NCBI GenBank assembly: GCA_007692425.1
Contig: RECG01000019.1
Location: 31,304 to 95,303, forward strand
Length of the DNA stretch: 64,000 nucleotides
Direction: 5' to 3'
Source: Acholeplasmataceae bacterium
Lineage (GTDB): Bacteria; Bacillota_I; Bacilli_A; Acholeplasmatales; Acholeplasmataceae
Below the pieces are notes generated by a model. The model was not told where the DNA came from. It saw only the letters and a program-made list of their open reading frames with translations, and did not search any database. Both the position numbers and the translations under genes were made by a program. Positions 7,975-16,365 of this stretch are shown here, in pieces (positions within the stretch are counted from its first letter, which is position 1; each line of letters starts with the position of its first letter).

Positions 7975-9410
7975 ACGGTTTCTCCTAACAGGAACCATGT
8001 CTTGGCGGTCGTGATTTTGACATCGACAATCTGACCGATCAAGGCGGAATCGCCCTTGAAGTTGACCAATTTGTTGTGTTCACTGTATCCGGCCAATACC
8101 TGGTCATCATATTTTGAGACGCCGTCGACCAGCACCTTGACGGTCTGACCCAGAAATCGTTTGCTGCCTGCAAGATAGGCGGCGTTGATTTTTTCATTGA
8201 GGAGTTGTAGTCTTTCTTTCTTGCGTGCCAGCGGGGTGTCATCGTCATAGGTGGCTGCTGGCGTGCCCTCCCTTTTTGAAAAGACAAACGTGAAAGCACC
8301 GTCGAAGCCGGCCCGTTCGACAAGGTCGAGGGTGTCTTCGAAATCCGCTTCGGTCTCGCCGGGAAAACCGACGATGATGTCGGTCGTCACGGCAATGCCG
8401 GGAACGGTTTGCTTGAGTTGGTTCAAAACGGCAAGATAACTTTCCTTGGTGTAATGCCGGTTCATTTTTTTCAAGATTTTATCCGAGCCCGACTGGACCG
8501 GCAAATGGAAAAACGGCATGATGTGTCCGCCTTCGGCCATCGCCCTCATCGTCTTTTGGTCAAGGTCGTGGGGATGGCTTGTCATGAAACGGATGCGGGC
8601 GATGCCCGTCTTGTCCAAATCCGACAGCAAGTCACCAAACGTATAATCCTTGTCTTTGAAATCCTTGCCGTAGGCGTTGACATTCTGACCCAGCAAGGTG
8701 ATTTCCTGGTAGCCTTCTTTGACCAGTTCATGCACTTCGGCCAAGATCTCATCTTTTGACCTTGAACGTTCCTTGCCGCGGGTGTAGGGGACAATGCAAT
8801 ACGTGCAGAACTCATCACAGCCGAACATGATGTTGACCCAGGCCTTGAAGCGGTGGCTTCTGACCTTCGGCAGGTTTTCGATGATGCCGCCTTCCTGGGA
8901 ATAGACCTCGACCACCTTTTCTTTGGCGAACATGGCGGTGGCGATGTACTCAGGCAGTTTGTAGATGTTGTGGGTGCCAAAGACAAGATCGACATGGTGA
9001 TACGTCTTGAGGACCCGTTCCACGACATATTCTTCCTGAGGCATGCATCCCGCCAGCGCGAGCATGAGATCCGGGTTTTTCCGTTTGTAAGCCTTGAGTC
9101 TGCCCAGTTCACCCCAGATCCGGTTTTCCGCGTTTTCGCGGATGGCACACGTGTTGATGATGATCAGATCGCTATCCATCTCATCTTGGGCAGGTGTGAA
9201 ACCCATCATCTCGAGGATGCCGGCCATGGTCTCGCCGTCTGCTTCATTGCCCTGGCAGCCATAGGTCTGGATCAGGTAGGTCTTGCCCAAGCCGATTTGC
9301 TCATGGGCATCGGCCAAGTCAAAACGGACCTCCTCGGTGGTCCCTCTGCTTCTTTTTCTGGCCTTTTTCAGGTCAGGTTTGAAATAGGATTCGATGTCAA
9401 TGTCTTTCAT
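7971..9410 (-). CDS. miaB: tRNA-2-methylthio-N6-dimethylallyladenosine synthase
   Basis: Radical SAM methylthiotransferase acting on i6A37 of tRNA. Visible parts are the N-terminal auxiliary Fe-S domain with Cys in TYGCQ, NTC and AGCM; the radical SAM CxxxCxxC in GCDEFCTYCIVPYTRG (about residues 198-213); and a C-terminal TRAM domain (about 410-479). The second residue block reads GCQGNEAD rather than the more usual GCQMNEHD. Length 479 is normal, with a roughly 35-residue charged N-terminal extension. It sits between ymdB and ymcA, the same order as in B. subtilis. Confidence 0.97.
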   Translation of the reverse strand: MKDIDIESYFKPDLKKARKRSRGTTEEVRFDLADAHEQIGLGKTYLIQTYGCQGNEADGETMAGILEMMGFTPAQDEMDSDLIIINTCAIRENAENRIWGELGRLKAYKRKNPDLMLALAGCMPQEEYVVERVLKTYHHVDLVFGTHNIYKLPEYIATAMFAKEKVVEVYSQEGGIIENLPKVRSHRFKAWVNIMFGCDEFCTYCIVPYTRGKERSRSKDEILAEVHELVKEGYQEITLLGQNVNAYGKDFKDKDYTFGDLLSDLDKTGIARIRFMTSHPHDLDQKTMRAMAEGGHIMPFFHLPVQSGSDKILKKMNRHYTKESYLAVLNQLKQTVPGIAVTTDIIVGFPGETEADFEDTLDLVERAGFDGAFTFVFSKREGTPAATYDDDTPLARKKERLQLLNEKINAAYLAGSKRFLGQTVKVLVDGVSKYDDQVLAGYSEHNKLVNFKGDSALIGQIVDVKITTAKTWFLLGETV

Positions 9411-9439
9411 GTCATCACCTGCCTGGGTCGTGCTGCTTC

Positions 9440-10201
9440 CTAATCATGCGCCATGAATCGTTGGATCCGCTCCATGGTGTGTTGAACAAGATCGATGATG
9501 ACCGCGTTGAGTTGTCTCGGTCCGGATGCGGTCTTGTTATACGTTGAATAGCCTTTGGTAAAACGTTCGATGACGATTTCCTTTTGGACGCCGATGACCC
9601 CTTCGAGGGGACCGGTCATGCCGACATCGGTGATGTAGAGCGTACCCTTGGGCAAACGTCGGTTATCAGCGGTTTGGACATGGGTGTGCGTGCCGACGAT
9701 GACATCCACGCGGCCATCGAAGACATGGGCGAAAGCGATCTTCTCACTGGTCGCCTCAGCATGGAAATCGATGAATACGACATCGGCCTCGACCGTGTCC
9801 AGCACCTGGCTGGTCCGTGTGAACGGACAATCGAGATTGGGATTCATGAACGTCCTGCCGAGCGCGTTGATGACCAGGATGCGCTTGTTGTTATAATTGA
9901 GCACCTGGTAGCCTTTGCCAGGGGCATCCGGATAATTGACGGGACGGACGATGTTGGCGTCTTCCAAAAACGCGAACAGCTCCTTGTTGCCCCAGACCCA
10001 GTTACCCATGGTGAGCACATGGATGCCCATGGTCATCATGGTCTTGTATTGGTCTTGCGTGATGCCGCGGCCCGAGGCCGCGTTTTCGGCATTGGCGATA
10101 ATCAGATTGGGTTGATAGGTGGCTTTCAGCTCGGGCAGGGTGGCTTCGAGCATCTCGATGCCGGCCTTGCCGAAGATATCACCAATAAACAAAATTCTCA
10201 T
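9440..10201 (-). CDS. ymdB: YmdB-family metallophosphoesterase with altered motif III
   Basis: Homologue of YmdB, a 2',3'-cyclic nucleotide phosphodiesterase that in B. subtilis affects biofilm and motility decisions and lies next to rny. Metal-site motifs are mostly intact: FIGDIFGKAG with Asp8, Glu39-Asn40 in AENAASG, DFHAEATSEK, and GTHTHVQTAD. However motif III, normally GNH, reads GNW (Asn67-Trp68), so the conserved His expected to serve in catalysis is missing. The start at 10201 is preferred over an ATG two codons earlier because AGGA sits six bases upstream. Family is certain; enzymatic activity is doubtful. Confidence 0.93.
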   Translation of the reverse strand: MRILFIGDIFGKAGIEMLEATLPELKATYQPNLIIANAENAASGRGITQDQYKTMMTMGIHVLTMGNWVWGNKELFAFLEDANIVRPVNYPDAPGKGYQVLNYNNKRILVINALGRTFMNPNLDCPFTRTSQVLDTVEADVVFIDFHAEATSEKIAFAHVFDGRVDVIVGTHTHVQTADNRRLPKGTLYITDVGMTGPLEGVIGVQKEIVIERFTKGYSTYNKTASGPRQLNAVIIDLVQHTMERIQRFMAHD

Positions 10202-10216
10202 AAACATTCCTTTCTA

Positions 10217-10238
10217 ACAAAAAGAGGCCGAAGCCTCT
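10217..10238 (-). terminator. Terminator or attenuator between rny and ymdB
   Basis: Minus-strand hairpin AAGAGGC-TTCG-GCCTCTT with a UUCG-type loop, followed by TTTTTG, starting right at the rny stop codon. Only about 16 bases separate it from the ymdB start, leaving no room for another promoter, so ymdB-miaB-ymcA probably depends on read-through. Confidence 0.85.
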
Positions 10239-11812
10239 TATTTGGCAACGTCGGTTGCACGGGTCTCGCGGATCACGGTGACTTTGATGGTGCCTGGATA
10301 GGTCATCTTCTCTTCAATCTGCTCTTTGATCTCACGGGCGATCTTGAAGGTTGACAGGTCATCGATCTGCTCTGGCTTGACAAGCACGCGGATTTCCCTG
10401 CCGGCTTGGATCGCATACGATTTCTCAACGCCTGGAATGTCATTGGAAATGGTTTCCAGTTGTTCAAGACGCTTGATATAATTCTCCATCGATTCGCTTC
10501 TCGCTCCCGGACGGGCGGCGGAGAGGGCATCTGCCGCGGCAATCAAGACCGCGATGTTGCTTTCTGCATCCTTGTCGCCATGATGGGAGGCGATGGCATC
10601 GATGACTTCTTTCGGTTCTTTGTAACGGCTGACCAGGTTGACGCCGATTTCGACGTGTCCGCCTTCGACCTCGTGGTCGACAGCCTTGCCGATGTCGTGC
10701 AACAATCCGGCACGACGGGCCAATATTTCATCTTCACCGATTTCCGCGGCCAATTTGCCTGCGAGGAAGGCGGTTTCGATTGAATGCTTCAAGACATTTT
10801 GTCCATAACTGGTTCTGAAACTGAGACGGCCCAGCAGCTTCACCAAATCAGGGTGGATGCGGCCGATACCGGTGGTGAAGACGGCATCTTCGCCAGCTTC
10901 ACGAATAAACATGTCTACCTCGACGCGGGCTTTCTCAACCACTTCTTCAATGCGTCCGGGGTGAATACGTCCGTCTGAGACGAGGGTGGTCAGGGCACGT
11001 TTGGCGATTTCTCGACGTACCGGGTCAAAACCGCTCAACACGACCGCCTCAGGCGTATCGTCGATGATCAGGTCGACACCGGTCAACGCTTCGATGGTCC
11101 GGATGTTGCGTCCCTCGCGTCCGATGATCCGTCCCTTCATTTCGTCGTTTGGCAAATCGACGACCGAGACAGTGCGTTCCGTGGTGGTCTCGCTGGCATA
11201 CTTCTGCATGGCGAGCGAGAGCAGTTGTTTGGCACGGGTTTGTGCTTCATCCTTGGCACGATCTTCTTCATCCTTGATGTAGCCTGCGATTTCATCGGCA
11301 AGGTTTTCACGTACCCGTGACATGATGATGTCTTTGGCCTCGTCAATAGACAGGCTTGAGATCTCCATCAGTTTTGCTTCTTGTTGCTTCAATACTTCTT
11401 CCACTTTGCTATTCAATTGTTCAAGTTGTTCTTTTCGCTCATCGAGCTTTTCTTCACGCAGAGATAATGTTTCTTCGCGTTTGTCCAAATGGACGGCTCG
11501 ACGGTTCAATGTTTCTTCACGCTGCGTGACCTTGTTTTCAAGGGTGACGACGACTTGTCTGCGCTCGCGCATGTCGTTTTCAAATTCCTTGCGTAAGGCG
11601 AATATTTCCTGTTTCGCCTCTAAAACACTTTCACGCTTGGCCTTCTCGGCCTCTTTTTTTCCATCTTCAACAATTTTTTCGGCTTGTTGGCGCGCTTTCT
11701 TCAGGCCATGTTCGCGATGCCAAACGCGAATGAGATAGCCCAAGACAAACGTACCGGCTGCTAGCAAAATGGAGATGATGATTGATACATCGGTGAATGC
11801 TATGGTTAACAT
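10238..11812 (-). CDS. rny: Ribonuclease Y
   Basis: Membrane-bound endoribonuclease that initiates mRNA decay in many Bacillota. The 524-residue protein has an N-terminal transmembrane helix (about 5-27), a long charged coiled coil (28-200), a KH domain with [10 protein letters not shown] (about 215-275), and an HD domain with [12 protein letters not shown] (about residue 370) holding the metal-binding His-Asp pair. The start at 11812 is chosen from GGAGGTG eight bases upstream; a 20-codon in-frame extension lacks a ribosome site. A very good promoter lies upstream and a terminator follows directly. Confidence 0.98.
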   Translation of the reverse strand: MLTIAFTDVSIIISILLAAGTFVLGYLIRVWHREHGLKKARQQAEKIVEDGKKEAEKAKRESVLEAKQEIFALRKEFENDMRERRQVVVTLENKVTQREETLNRRAVHLDKREETLSLREEKLDERKEQLEQLNSKVEEVLKQQEAKLMEISSLSIDEAKDIIMSRVRENLADEIAGYIKDEEDRAKDEAQTRAKQLLSLAMQKYASETTTERTVSVVDLPNDEMKGRIIGREGRNIRTIEALTGVDLIIDDTPEAVVLSGFDPVRREIAKRALTTLVSDGRIHPGRIEEVVEKARVEVDMFIREAGEDAVFTTGIGRIHPDLVKLLGRLSFRTSYGQNVLKHSIETAFLAGKLAAEIGEDEILARRAGLLHDIGKAVDHEVEGGHVEIGVNLVSRYKEPKEVIDAIASHHGDKDAESNIAVLIAAADALSAARPGARSESMENYIKRLEQLETISNDIPGVEKSYAIQAGREIRVLVKPEQIDDLSTFKIAREIKEQIEEKMTYPGTIKVTVIRETRATDVAK

Positions 11813-11883
11813 TCTAACACCTCCATTTATTTGATTGTAACGACTGGCTGACTCAAAATGATTGGACTTCAAGTCACTTTAAT

Positions 11884-11912
11884 ATTATATCTTAGATAGG
11901 CTTTCAAGTCAA
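11884..11912 (-). promoter_or_regulatory. Promoter of rny
   Basis: Near-consensus sigma-A promoter on the minus strand: TTGACT (11907-11912), a 17-base spacer and TATAAT (11884-11889), about 70 bases upstream of the rny start. Confidence 0.85.
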
Positions 11913-12014
11913 TCAAATAACCGGATGGATGTGGTTTTGATTGATGATTGGCCGTCAATCGGTGAAAAACATGGTCATGATGTAGAAATCCCTCGCATTT
12001 TGGCGAATGTATTG

Positions 12015-12020
12015 TATAAT
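12015..12020 (+). promoter_or_regulatory. Promoter -10 for the gene at 12052
   Basis: TATAAT on the plus strand, 31 bases before the ATG at 12052, with no good -35 box at 17 bases. It is divergent from the rny promoter. Confidence 0.5.
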
Positions 12021-12051
12021 GGTACATGAATATGTATGAAGGAGACTCAAG

Positions 12052-12663
12052 ATGCCCAAAACACAAACCAAACAAACCTTCTGGAGTTGGGTCCACCAAA
12101 ATCGTTTGAAGGTTGTCACACTCATGTTTCTGGTGTTGACACCGATTGCCTTGGTGATGATTGCCTATATCGGATCTTATACGGCAAACCGCCAATTTCA
12201 CTTTGATCTTGAAGTGACGGAGGAGACCGTTTTTATCAAGGATTTTCAGGATATTGATGACACCAATCCCATTACCTTGACCATCGAATGGCTCGAGCTC
12301 AGGCATCCGGTTGAAAACGAAGATGGCTCGCTGAGCGGCGGTTATTATCGTTTCAGTATCGGTTATGAAGTCGAACAAGGCTTCGCCATTAGCCAGGTCA
12401 GGGTGACCTCGTTGTTGCAGACCGACTGGGTGCCCATGCGTGCACTGGGCCCGGTCATGCAGGCGATTGCCACCACGGGCACAAACGTCACGGTCCAGTT
12501 CAACTATCGTCTGCCGGTCAGTCCATTGTGGTTTGTCACGGTGGAAGAGCCGACTTTGTATCTGCGTGTGAATTACACGCAGACGATTGCTGACATTCCG
12601 ACACAGCGCGAGATTTACATCCGTTATCCCCTCAAGGACATCAATCCCAACACCGTCAATTGA
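12052..12663 (+). CDS. Membrane-anchored protein of unknown function
   Basis: Not recognised. The 203-residue protein has a short basic N-terminus, one hydrophobic segment at about residues 20-43 and a beta-rich remainder with many Thr, Val and Tyr residues. This is a typical signal-anchor topology with an extracytoplasmic domain. There is no lipobox cysteine and no cysteine at all. A GAAGGAG ribosome site precedes the ATG. It is transcribed alone, divergently from rny and convergently toward recA, with a shared terminator at its end. Confidence 0.75.
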   Translation: MPKTQTKQTFWSWVHQNRLKVVTLMFLVLTPIALVMIAYIGSYTANRQFHFDLEVTEETVFIKDFQDIDDTNPITLTIEWLELRHPVENEDGSLSGGYYRFSIGYEVEQGFAISQVRVTSLLQTDWVPMRALGPVMQAIATTGTNVTVQFNYRLPVSPLWFVTVEEPTLYLRVNYTQTIADIPTQREIYIRYPLKDINPNTVN

Positions 12664-12673
12664 TCATTAAATC

Positions 12674-12708
12674 AAAGCCCTGTCCATCCGGAACAGGGCT
12701 TTTTTTTA
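12674..12708 (+). terminator. Terminator shared by the 12052 gene and recA
   Basis: Ten-base stem AAAGCCCTGT/ACAGGGCTTT (12674-12683 and 12693-12702) with a nine-base loop, followed by a T-run on the plus strand. It also lies just beyond the recA stop, so it can serve convergent transcripts, though the minus-strand T-tract is weaker. Confidence 0.85.
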
Positions 12709-13707
12709 TGCTGAGTACTTAATATTGTAATGATCAAGAACTTGTTGATGGAGCGCATCGTAGACATCGGGATGGTCGACCAGGTATTGTTTGGCGTTTT
12801 CTCGTCCTTGACCGATTTTTTCGCCCTTGTAGGCGAACCAGGCACCCGATTTTTGAATCAGGTCGAGGTCGGTCGCGAGATCGACCAGTTCGCCGGTCTT
12901 GGAGATGCCCTGTCCGTAAATGATGTCGACCGCCGCCACCTTGAACGGGGGTGCGACCTTGTTTTTGACAACCTTGATGTTGGCCTTGTTGCCAATGACA
13001 TCAGCACCGTTCTTGATTTGTTCGCTTCGTCTGATTTCCAGACGGACCGACGAATAAAACTTGAGGGCGCGCCCGCCCGGCGTGATTTCGGGATTGCCGA
13101 ACATGATGCCGACCTTCTCCCTGATCTGGTTGATGAAAATCGCCATGGTGCCTGATTTCGAGATGGCACCTGACAGTTTGCGCATCGCCTGGCTCATCAG
13201 CCTGGCCTGCAGACCGACATGGGAATCCCCCATCTCACCATTGATTTCCGCTTCCGGTACCAGCGCGGCGACCGAGTCGATGACCACGGCATCGACCGAA
13301 CCGCTGCGAATCAGCGCTTCAGCGATTTCCAAGGCCTGCTCGCCCGTATCGGGTTGTGAGAGAATCAGGTTGTCGATATCCACGCCAAGTCTTTTGGCAT
13401 ACTGGGGGTCAAGCGCATGTTCAGCATCGATGAACGCCACATAGCCGCCCCTTTTCTGGACTTCGGCGATGGCATGCAACGCCAAGGTGGTTTTCCCTGA
13501 GCTTTCCGGCCCATAAATCTCGATGATCCGGCCTTTGGGGTAACCACCGATCCCTAAGGCGATATCCAAGGCAAGCGATCCCGTGGGCATCGCGGCGACA
13601 TGACGGTCAGCCTCGTCACCCAGACGCATGATCGCACCTTTTCCATATTGTTTTTCAATTTGTCGCATTGCGTTTTCAAGCGCTTGGCCACGTTTGTCCT
13701 TGTCCAT
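12706..13707 (-). CDS. recA: Recombinase RecA
   Basis: Catalyses strand exchange and activates SOS-type cleavage. Walker [10 protein letters not shown] lies at about residues 60-68; the Walker B region [21 protein letters not shown] and the loop around [15 protein letters not shown] are present. At 333 residues the C-terminal acidic tail is nearly absent, ending soon after the core. The start at 13707 is chosen because GGAGG lies seven to eight bases upstream; a TTG five codons earlier overlaps that ribosome site. It follows pgsA by about 45 bases, as in B. subtilis pgsA-cinA-recA but without cinA. I see no complete LexA-type operator upstream. Confidence 0.98.
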   Translation of the reverse strand: MDKDKRGQALENAMRQIEKQYGKGAIMRLGDEADRHVAAMPTGSLALDIALGIGGYPKGRIIEIYGPESSGKTTLALHAIAEVQKRGGYVAFIDAEHALDPQYAKRLGVDIDNLILSQPDTGEQALEIAEALIRSGSVDAVVIDSVAALVPEAEINGEMGDSHVGLQARLMSQAMRKLSGAISKSGTMAIFINQIREKVGIMFGNPEITPGGRALKFYSSVRLEIRRSEQIKNGADVIGNKANIKVVKNKVAPPFKVAAVDIIYGQGISKTGELVDLATDLDLIQKSGAWFAYKGEKIGQGRENAKQYLVDHPDVYDALHQQVLDHYNIKYSA

Positions 13708-13752
13708 GAAATGTTCCTCCAACTCATGATAGTGTCACGTTGATGATTTTAC

Positions 13753-14322
13753 TTATACTTGTTCGAAAATGGTGGCATTGTTTTTGATGAGATAGTCAAT
13801 CCCGCTGACAGCCGTCAGGATGATCGCCAGCCAAAAGACCAGGTTGCCGACCAGCAAAGGCATCGAAAAATCATTGAAAAGCAAGATGAAAAGGGCCAGC
13901 ATCGTCACCAATGTCTTGACTTTGCCGAACGGCGAAGCAGCAATGACCTTGCCTTTGTCGACGGCGAGAAGACGGATGCCGGTCACCATGAACTCACGCA
14001 TGATGACAATCAGGACCGCCCACATCGGAATACGGTCGGGTTGTTTGAGCATGACGGCCAGCAAGGCTGTCACGATTAACATCTTGTCAGCGAGCGGATC
14101 GAGAAATTTGCCAAAGTTGGTGATTTGGCCGTTTTTTCTCGCAACCAGGCCGTCAAAATAATCGGTCCAGGCGGCGATGACAAACAAGATGCCGAAAATC
14201 AACTCTCCGAGGGTCAACCCTAAAAAGCCGCTGTCTGCGGCCAGCACATCAATGGAAATGACGATGACCATGACGGGGATGACAAAGATTCTCGAAAGGG
14301 TCAATTTATTGGCAAGTGTCAT
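13753..14322 (-). CDS. pgsA: CDP-diacylglycerol-glycerol-3-phosphate 3-phosphatidyltransferase
   Basis: Makes phosphatidylglycerol phosphate, the committed step to phosphatidylglycerol, in the membrane. The 189-residue protein has about five to six hydrophobic helices and the CDP-alcohol phosphotransferase signature DG-x2-AR-x8-G-x3-D-x3-D at about residues 56-79. A GAGGAG site precedes the ATG. It is promoter-proximal to recA and divergent from rpsT. Another CDP-alcohol transferase is possible in principle, but the recA context supports PgsA. Confidence 0.93.
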   Translation of the reverse strand: MTLANKLTLSRIFVIPVMVIVISIDVLAADSGFLGLTLGELIFGILFVIAAWTDYFDGLVARKNGQITNFGKFLDPLADKMLIVTALLAVMLKQPDRIPMWAVLIVIMREFMVTGIRLLAVDKGKVIAASPFGKVKTLVTMLALFILLFNDFSMPLLVGNLVFWLAIILTAVSGIDYLIKNNATIFEQV

Positions 14323-14349
14323 CTGTCGCTCCTCTTTCTATCTGTTTCT

Positions 14350-14355
14350 ATTTTA
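14350..14355 (-). promoter_or_regulatory. Extended -10 promoter of pgsA
   Basis: TAAAAT on the minus strand preceded by TGT, giving an extended -10 (TGnTAAAAT) 27 bases before the pgsA ATG. The -35 region is weak and overlaps the divergent rpsT promoter. Confidence 0.5.
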
Positions 14356-14376
14356 ACATATTTTGGTGGTTTGCAG

Positions 14377-14405
14377 TTGCATTTTGAAATGCCTTTTGGT
14401 ACAAT
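14377..14405 (+). promoter_or_regulatory. Promoter of rpsT
   Basis: TTGCAT (14377-14382), a 17-base spacer and TACAAT (14400-14405), 28 bases upstream of the rpsT start. Confidence 0.75.
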
Positions 14406-14433
14406 AAGTTTGCGCGTTATGGGAGGTGAAATC

Positions 14434-14694
14434 ATGGCGAACATCAAACAACAAGCCAAACGGAATAAAACCAATGAAAAACGTCGTTTGCGGAACGCTG
14501 CTTTCAAGTCATCTGTCAAAACCGCGATCAAGCATGTCGAGCGTGCTGTTGCAGCCAATGACAAGGAAAAAGCGGTCGCTTCGCTGTCGTTGGCCAACAA
14601 GAAGTTGGACAAGGGTTTGACGAAGGGTATTTATCACAAGAACTTCGTGGCCAGACACAAATCCCAATTGGCACAAATGATCAATAACATGTAA
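14434..14694 (+). CDS. rpsT: 30S ribosomal protein S20
   Basis: Binds 16S rRNA in the body of the small subunit. The 86-residue, strongly basic, all-helical protein starts MANIKQQAKRNKTNEKRR, typical of the family. The ATG at 14434 has GGGAGGTGA just upstream; an in-frame extension to 14371 runs through the promoter and is not coding. It has its own promoter and terminator and is convergent with the exonuclease gene, in the classic holA-rpsT neighbourhood. Confidence 0.98.
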   Translation: MANIKQQAKRNKTNEKRRLRNAAFKSSVKTAIKHVERAVAANDKEKAVASLSLANKKLDKGLTKGIYHKNFVARHKSQLAQMINNM

Positions 14695-14720
14695 GATGCA
14701 TCCCGGATGTGTCTTTTTTT
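14695..14720 (+). terminator. Terminator of rpsT
   Basis: Eight-base stem GATGCATC/GATGTGTC with two G-U pairs and a CCG loop, directly after the stop codon, followed by eight T residues. Confidence 0.85.
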
Positions 14721-15374
14721 TCAGCTTTTTTCAATCTCCCTCATCCCGCCTCTTTGCGGGACATAACGGACATGGGGCAGGCGCAGGCCCGAGACCGCAT
14801 ATTTGGGATTGTAGCCGATGACATTGACATAGGCGTCAATGTTGTCCTGTTCCGCCTGCATGGCCTTAAGGACCGCATATGTCGCCCGGACATCGTCAAT
14901 GCCGCGATGGGTGTTTTTCACATCGACCTGATAAGTCTGGACCGCGCTTTCAAGACGATGTGGATAAGGGTGACGGTCACGATAGACGGCCATCACATCG
15001 AGGATATCGTTCTTGATTTCGAATTGCGGCTGCCAATAACGGCGGATGAACGCATGCAAAAACGACAAATCGAACTGCAGGTTGTAGGCGACCAGCAACG
15101 TGTGCGCGTCATAAAGATTGAACAATTGTTGAAAAGCTGATTCAGGTGACACGCCATCGGTCCGAAGCATCGCATCGGTGATGCCGGTGATCTGGGTGAT
15201 TTTCAAAGGCAATGGATGACCGACTTGGACCAGGATATTAAGATGATCGACCTCTTCGAAACCATTGTCTTTTTTAGACAAGACAATCGCGCCGATTTCG
15301 ATAATCTGGTCGAACTGGGGATGAAGACCGGTCGTTTCAAAATCAAAGACCAGGATCTTGTCATGACGGTTCAT
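14721..15374 (-). CDS. DnaQ-like 3'-5' exonuclease (DEDDh)
   Basis: A 217-residue exonuclease-domain protein with the DEDDh motifs: FDFETTG (Asp-Glu, about residues 10-16), NLQFDLSF (Asp, about 99-105), and HRGIDDVRAT (His and Asp, about 156-165). It resembles stand-alone epsilon-type proofreading or RNA-trimming exonucleases. It sits directly behind holA with a five-base gap and a shared AGGAG site, so a role with the polymerase III holoenzyme is plausible, although PolC-type enzymes carry their own exonuclease. The roughly 40 residues after the domain are not recognised. Confidence 0.85.
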   Translation of the reverse strand: MNRHDKILVFDFETTGLHPQFDQIIEIGAIVLSKKDNGFEEVDHLNILVQVGHPLPLKITQITGITDAMLRTDGVSPESAFQQLFNLYDAHTLLVAYNLQFDLSFLHAFIRRYWQPQFEIKNDILDVMAVYRDRHPYPHRLESAVQTYQVDVKNTHRGIDDVRATYAVLKAMQAEQDNIDAYVNVIGYNPKYAVSGLRLPHVRYVPQRGGMREIEKS

Positions 15375-15378
15375 GCGT

Positions 15379-16326
15379 TCACGCTCCTAATAAATACAGC
15401 TCGACACCGAGCTTTTTTTCGATTTTACCGGACTTGATCTCGAAATCGAGCAAGGCCAGTTTTTTCAGGTGTCTCTCGAGCATGTCTAAAGACAATGCCT
15501 TGGCATTTTTCACCAAATAGTAGGCACGTCCGCTTTTGATGTTGAAATGATTGGCGATCTGGTCCTGGCGATACCCTTTGTCGAGCAGCAGTTTGGCATG
15601 CATCAGCTCACGGATCTTGCCGGCGATATTCGACAAGATACGCAAGGGGTCCTCGTTCAAGGCGACCAGGTCGTAAAAAATCTCGATGGTTTTGGCTTGG
15701 TTGTTGTCCAAGAGGGCGTTGGTCAGTTCGAAAATGTTTTCTTCGAGGTTTCGGCTGACCAGGCCGATGACGTCATCGGTCTGGATGCGTTTGCCTTCGT
15801 AGGCAAAAAGCATCAACTTCTCCGCTTCCTGGCAAAACAGATACAAGTCATGACCAACCCGTTCGATCAAGGCTTCGACTGCCTCGTCGCTGATTTGATA
15901 ATCGTGTGTTTGAAAATGCTTTTTAATAAAGTCAGGCAAATCCTTTTTATCGATGTCGGGCACATCTTCGATATAGGCGTGGTTGAAAAGCGCTTCACCC
16001 AGGGGCGTCGATTCCGGCAGGATTTCATCAAGGGCGATGATCAGGGTGACGTCGGGGTTGGGCTTTTTCAAGTAGGTTGTCCAGGCCTTGATGATGTCGT
16101 CTTCTTCTTTCGCGAGTGCCTGCAGGTTGTCTACGACGATGATTTTGCGCTCAGCAAAAAAGGAGACCGTCTGCAAGTCTTCCAAGACGTCATCAGAACT
16201 GTTTTCCAACAAATCATAACGGATGATGTTGATGTCATCGACAGCCAACGAGCGGATTTTGTCTTCGATGGCCCGGCTGACCAGAAAATCATTTTTGCCG
16301 TGATAGAGATAGATCAATTCAGCCAT
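15379..16326 (-). CDS. holA: DNA polymerase III subunit delta
   Basis: Clamp-loader subunit that opens the sliding clamp. The 315-residue protein matches the family in length and layout: an N-terminal inactive AAA+ domain (IYLYHGKNDFLV), a middle helical domain and a C-terminal collar domain (about 205-315). As expected for delta, there is no functional P-loop. It lies 40 bases behind comEC, the same comEC-holA-rpsT order seen in B. subtilis. A GGAAGGAAG ribosome site precedes the ATG. Confidence 0.95.
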   Translation of the reverse strand: MAELIYLYHGKNDFLVSRAIEDKIRSLAVDDINIIRYDLLENSSDDVLEDLQTVSFFAERKIIVVDNLQALAKEEDDIIKAWTTYLKKPNPDVTLIIALDEILPESTPLGEALFNHAYIEDVPDIDKKDLPDFIKKHFQTHDYQISDEAVEALIERVGHDLYLFCQEAEKLMLFAYEGKRIQTDDVIGLVSRNLEENIFELTNALLDNNQAKTIEIFYDLVALNEDPLRILSNIAGKIRELMHAKLLLDKGYRQDQIANHFNIKSGRAYYLVKNAKALSLDMLERHLKKLALLDFEIKSGKIEKKLGVELYLLGA

Positions 16327-16365
16327 GGGACACTTCCTTCCTGACTTGTTCTCATTATACCAAAG

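Noticed and set aside
7974..7998. Longer ymcA start inside miaB
   Set aside because: The ATGA overlap with AGGAG spacing at 7974 is far better, and the extra eight residues are the miaB 3' end in another frame.
13708..13752. LexA-type operator before recA
   Set aside because: Only half-site-like strings (CGAAC, GTTC) occur, without the correct spacing.
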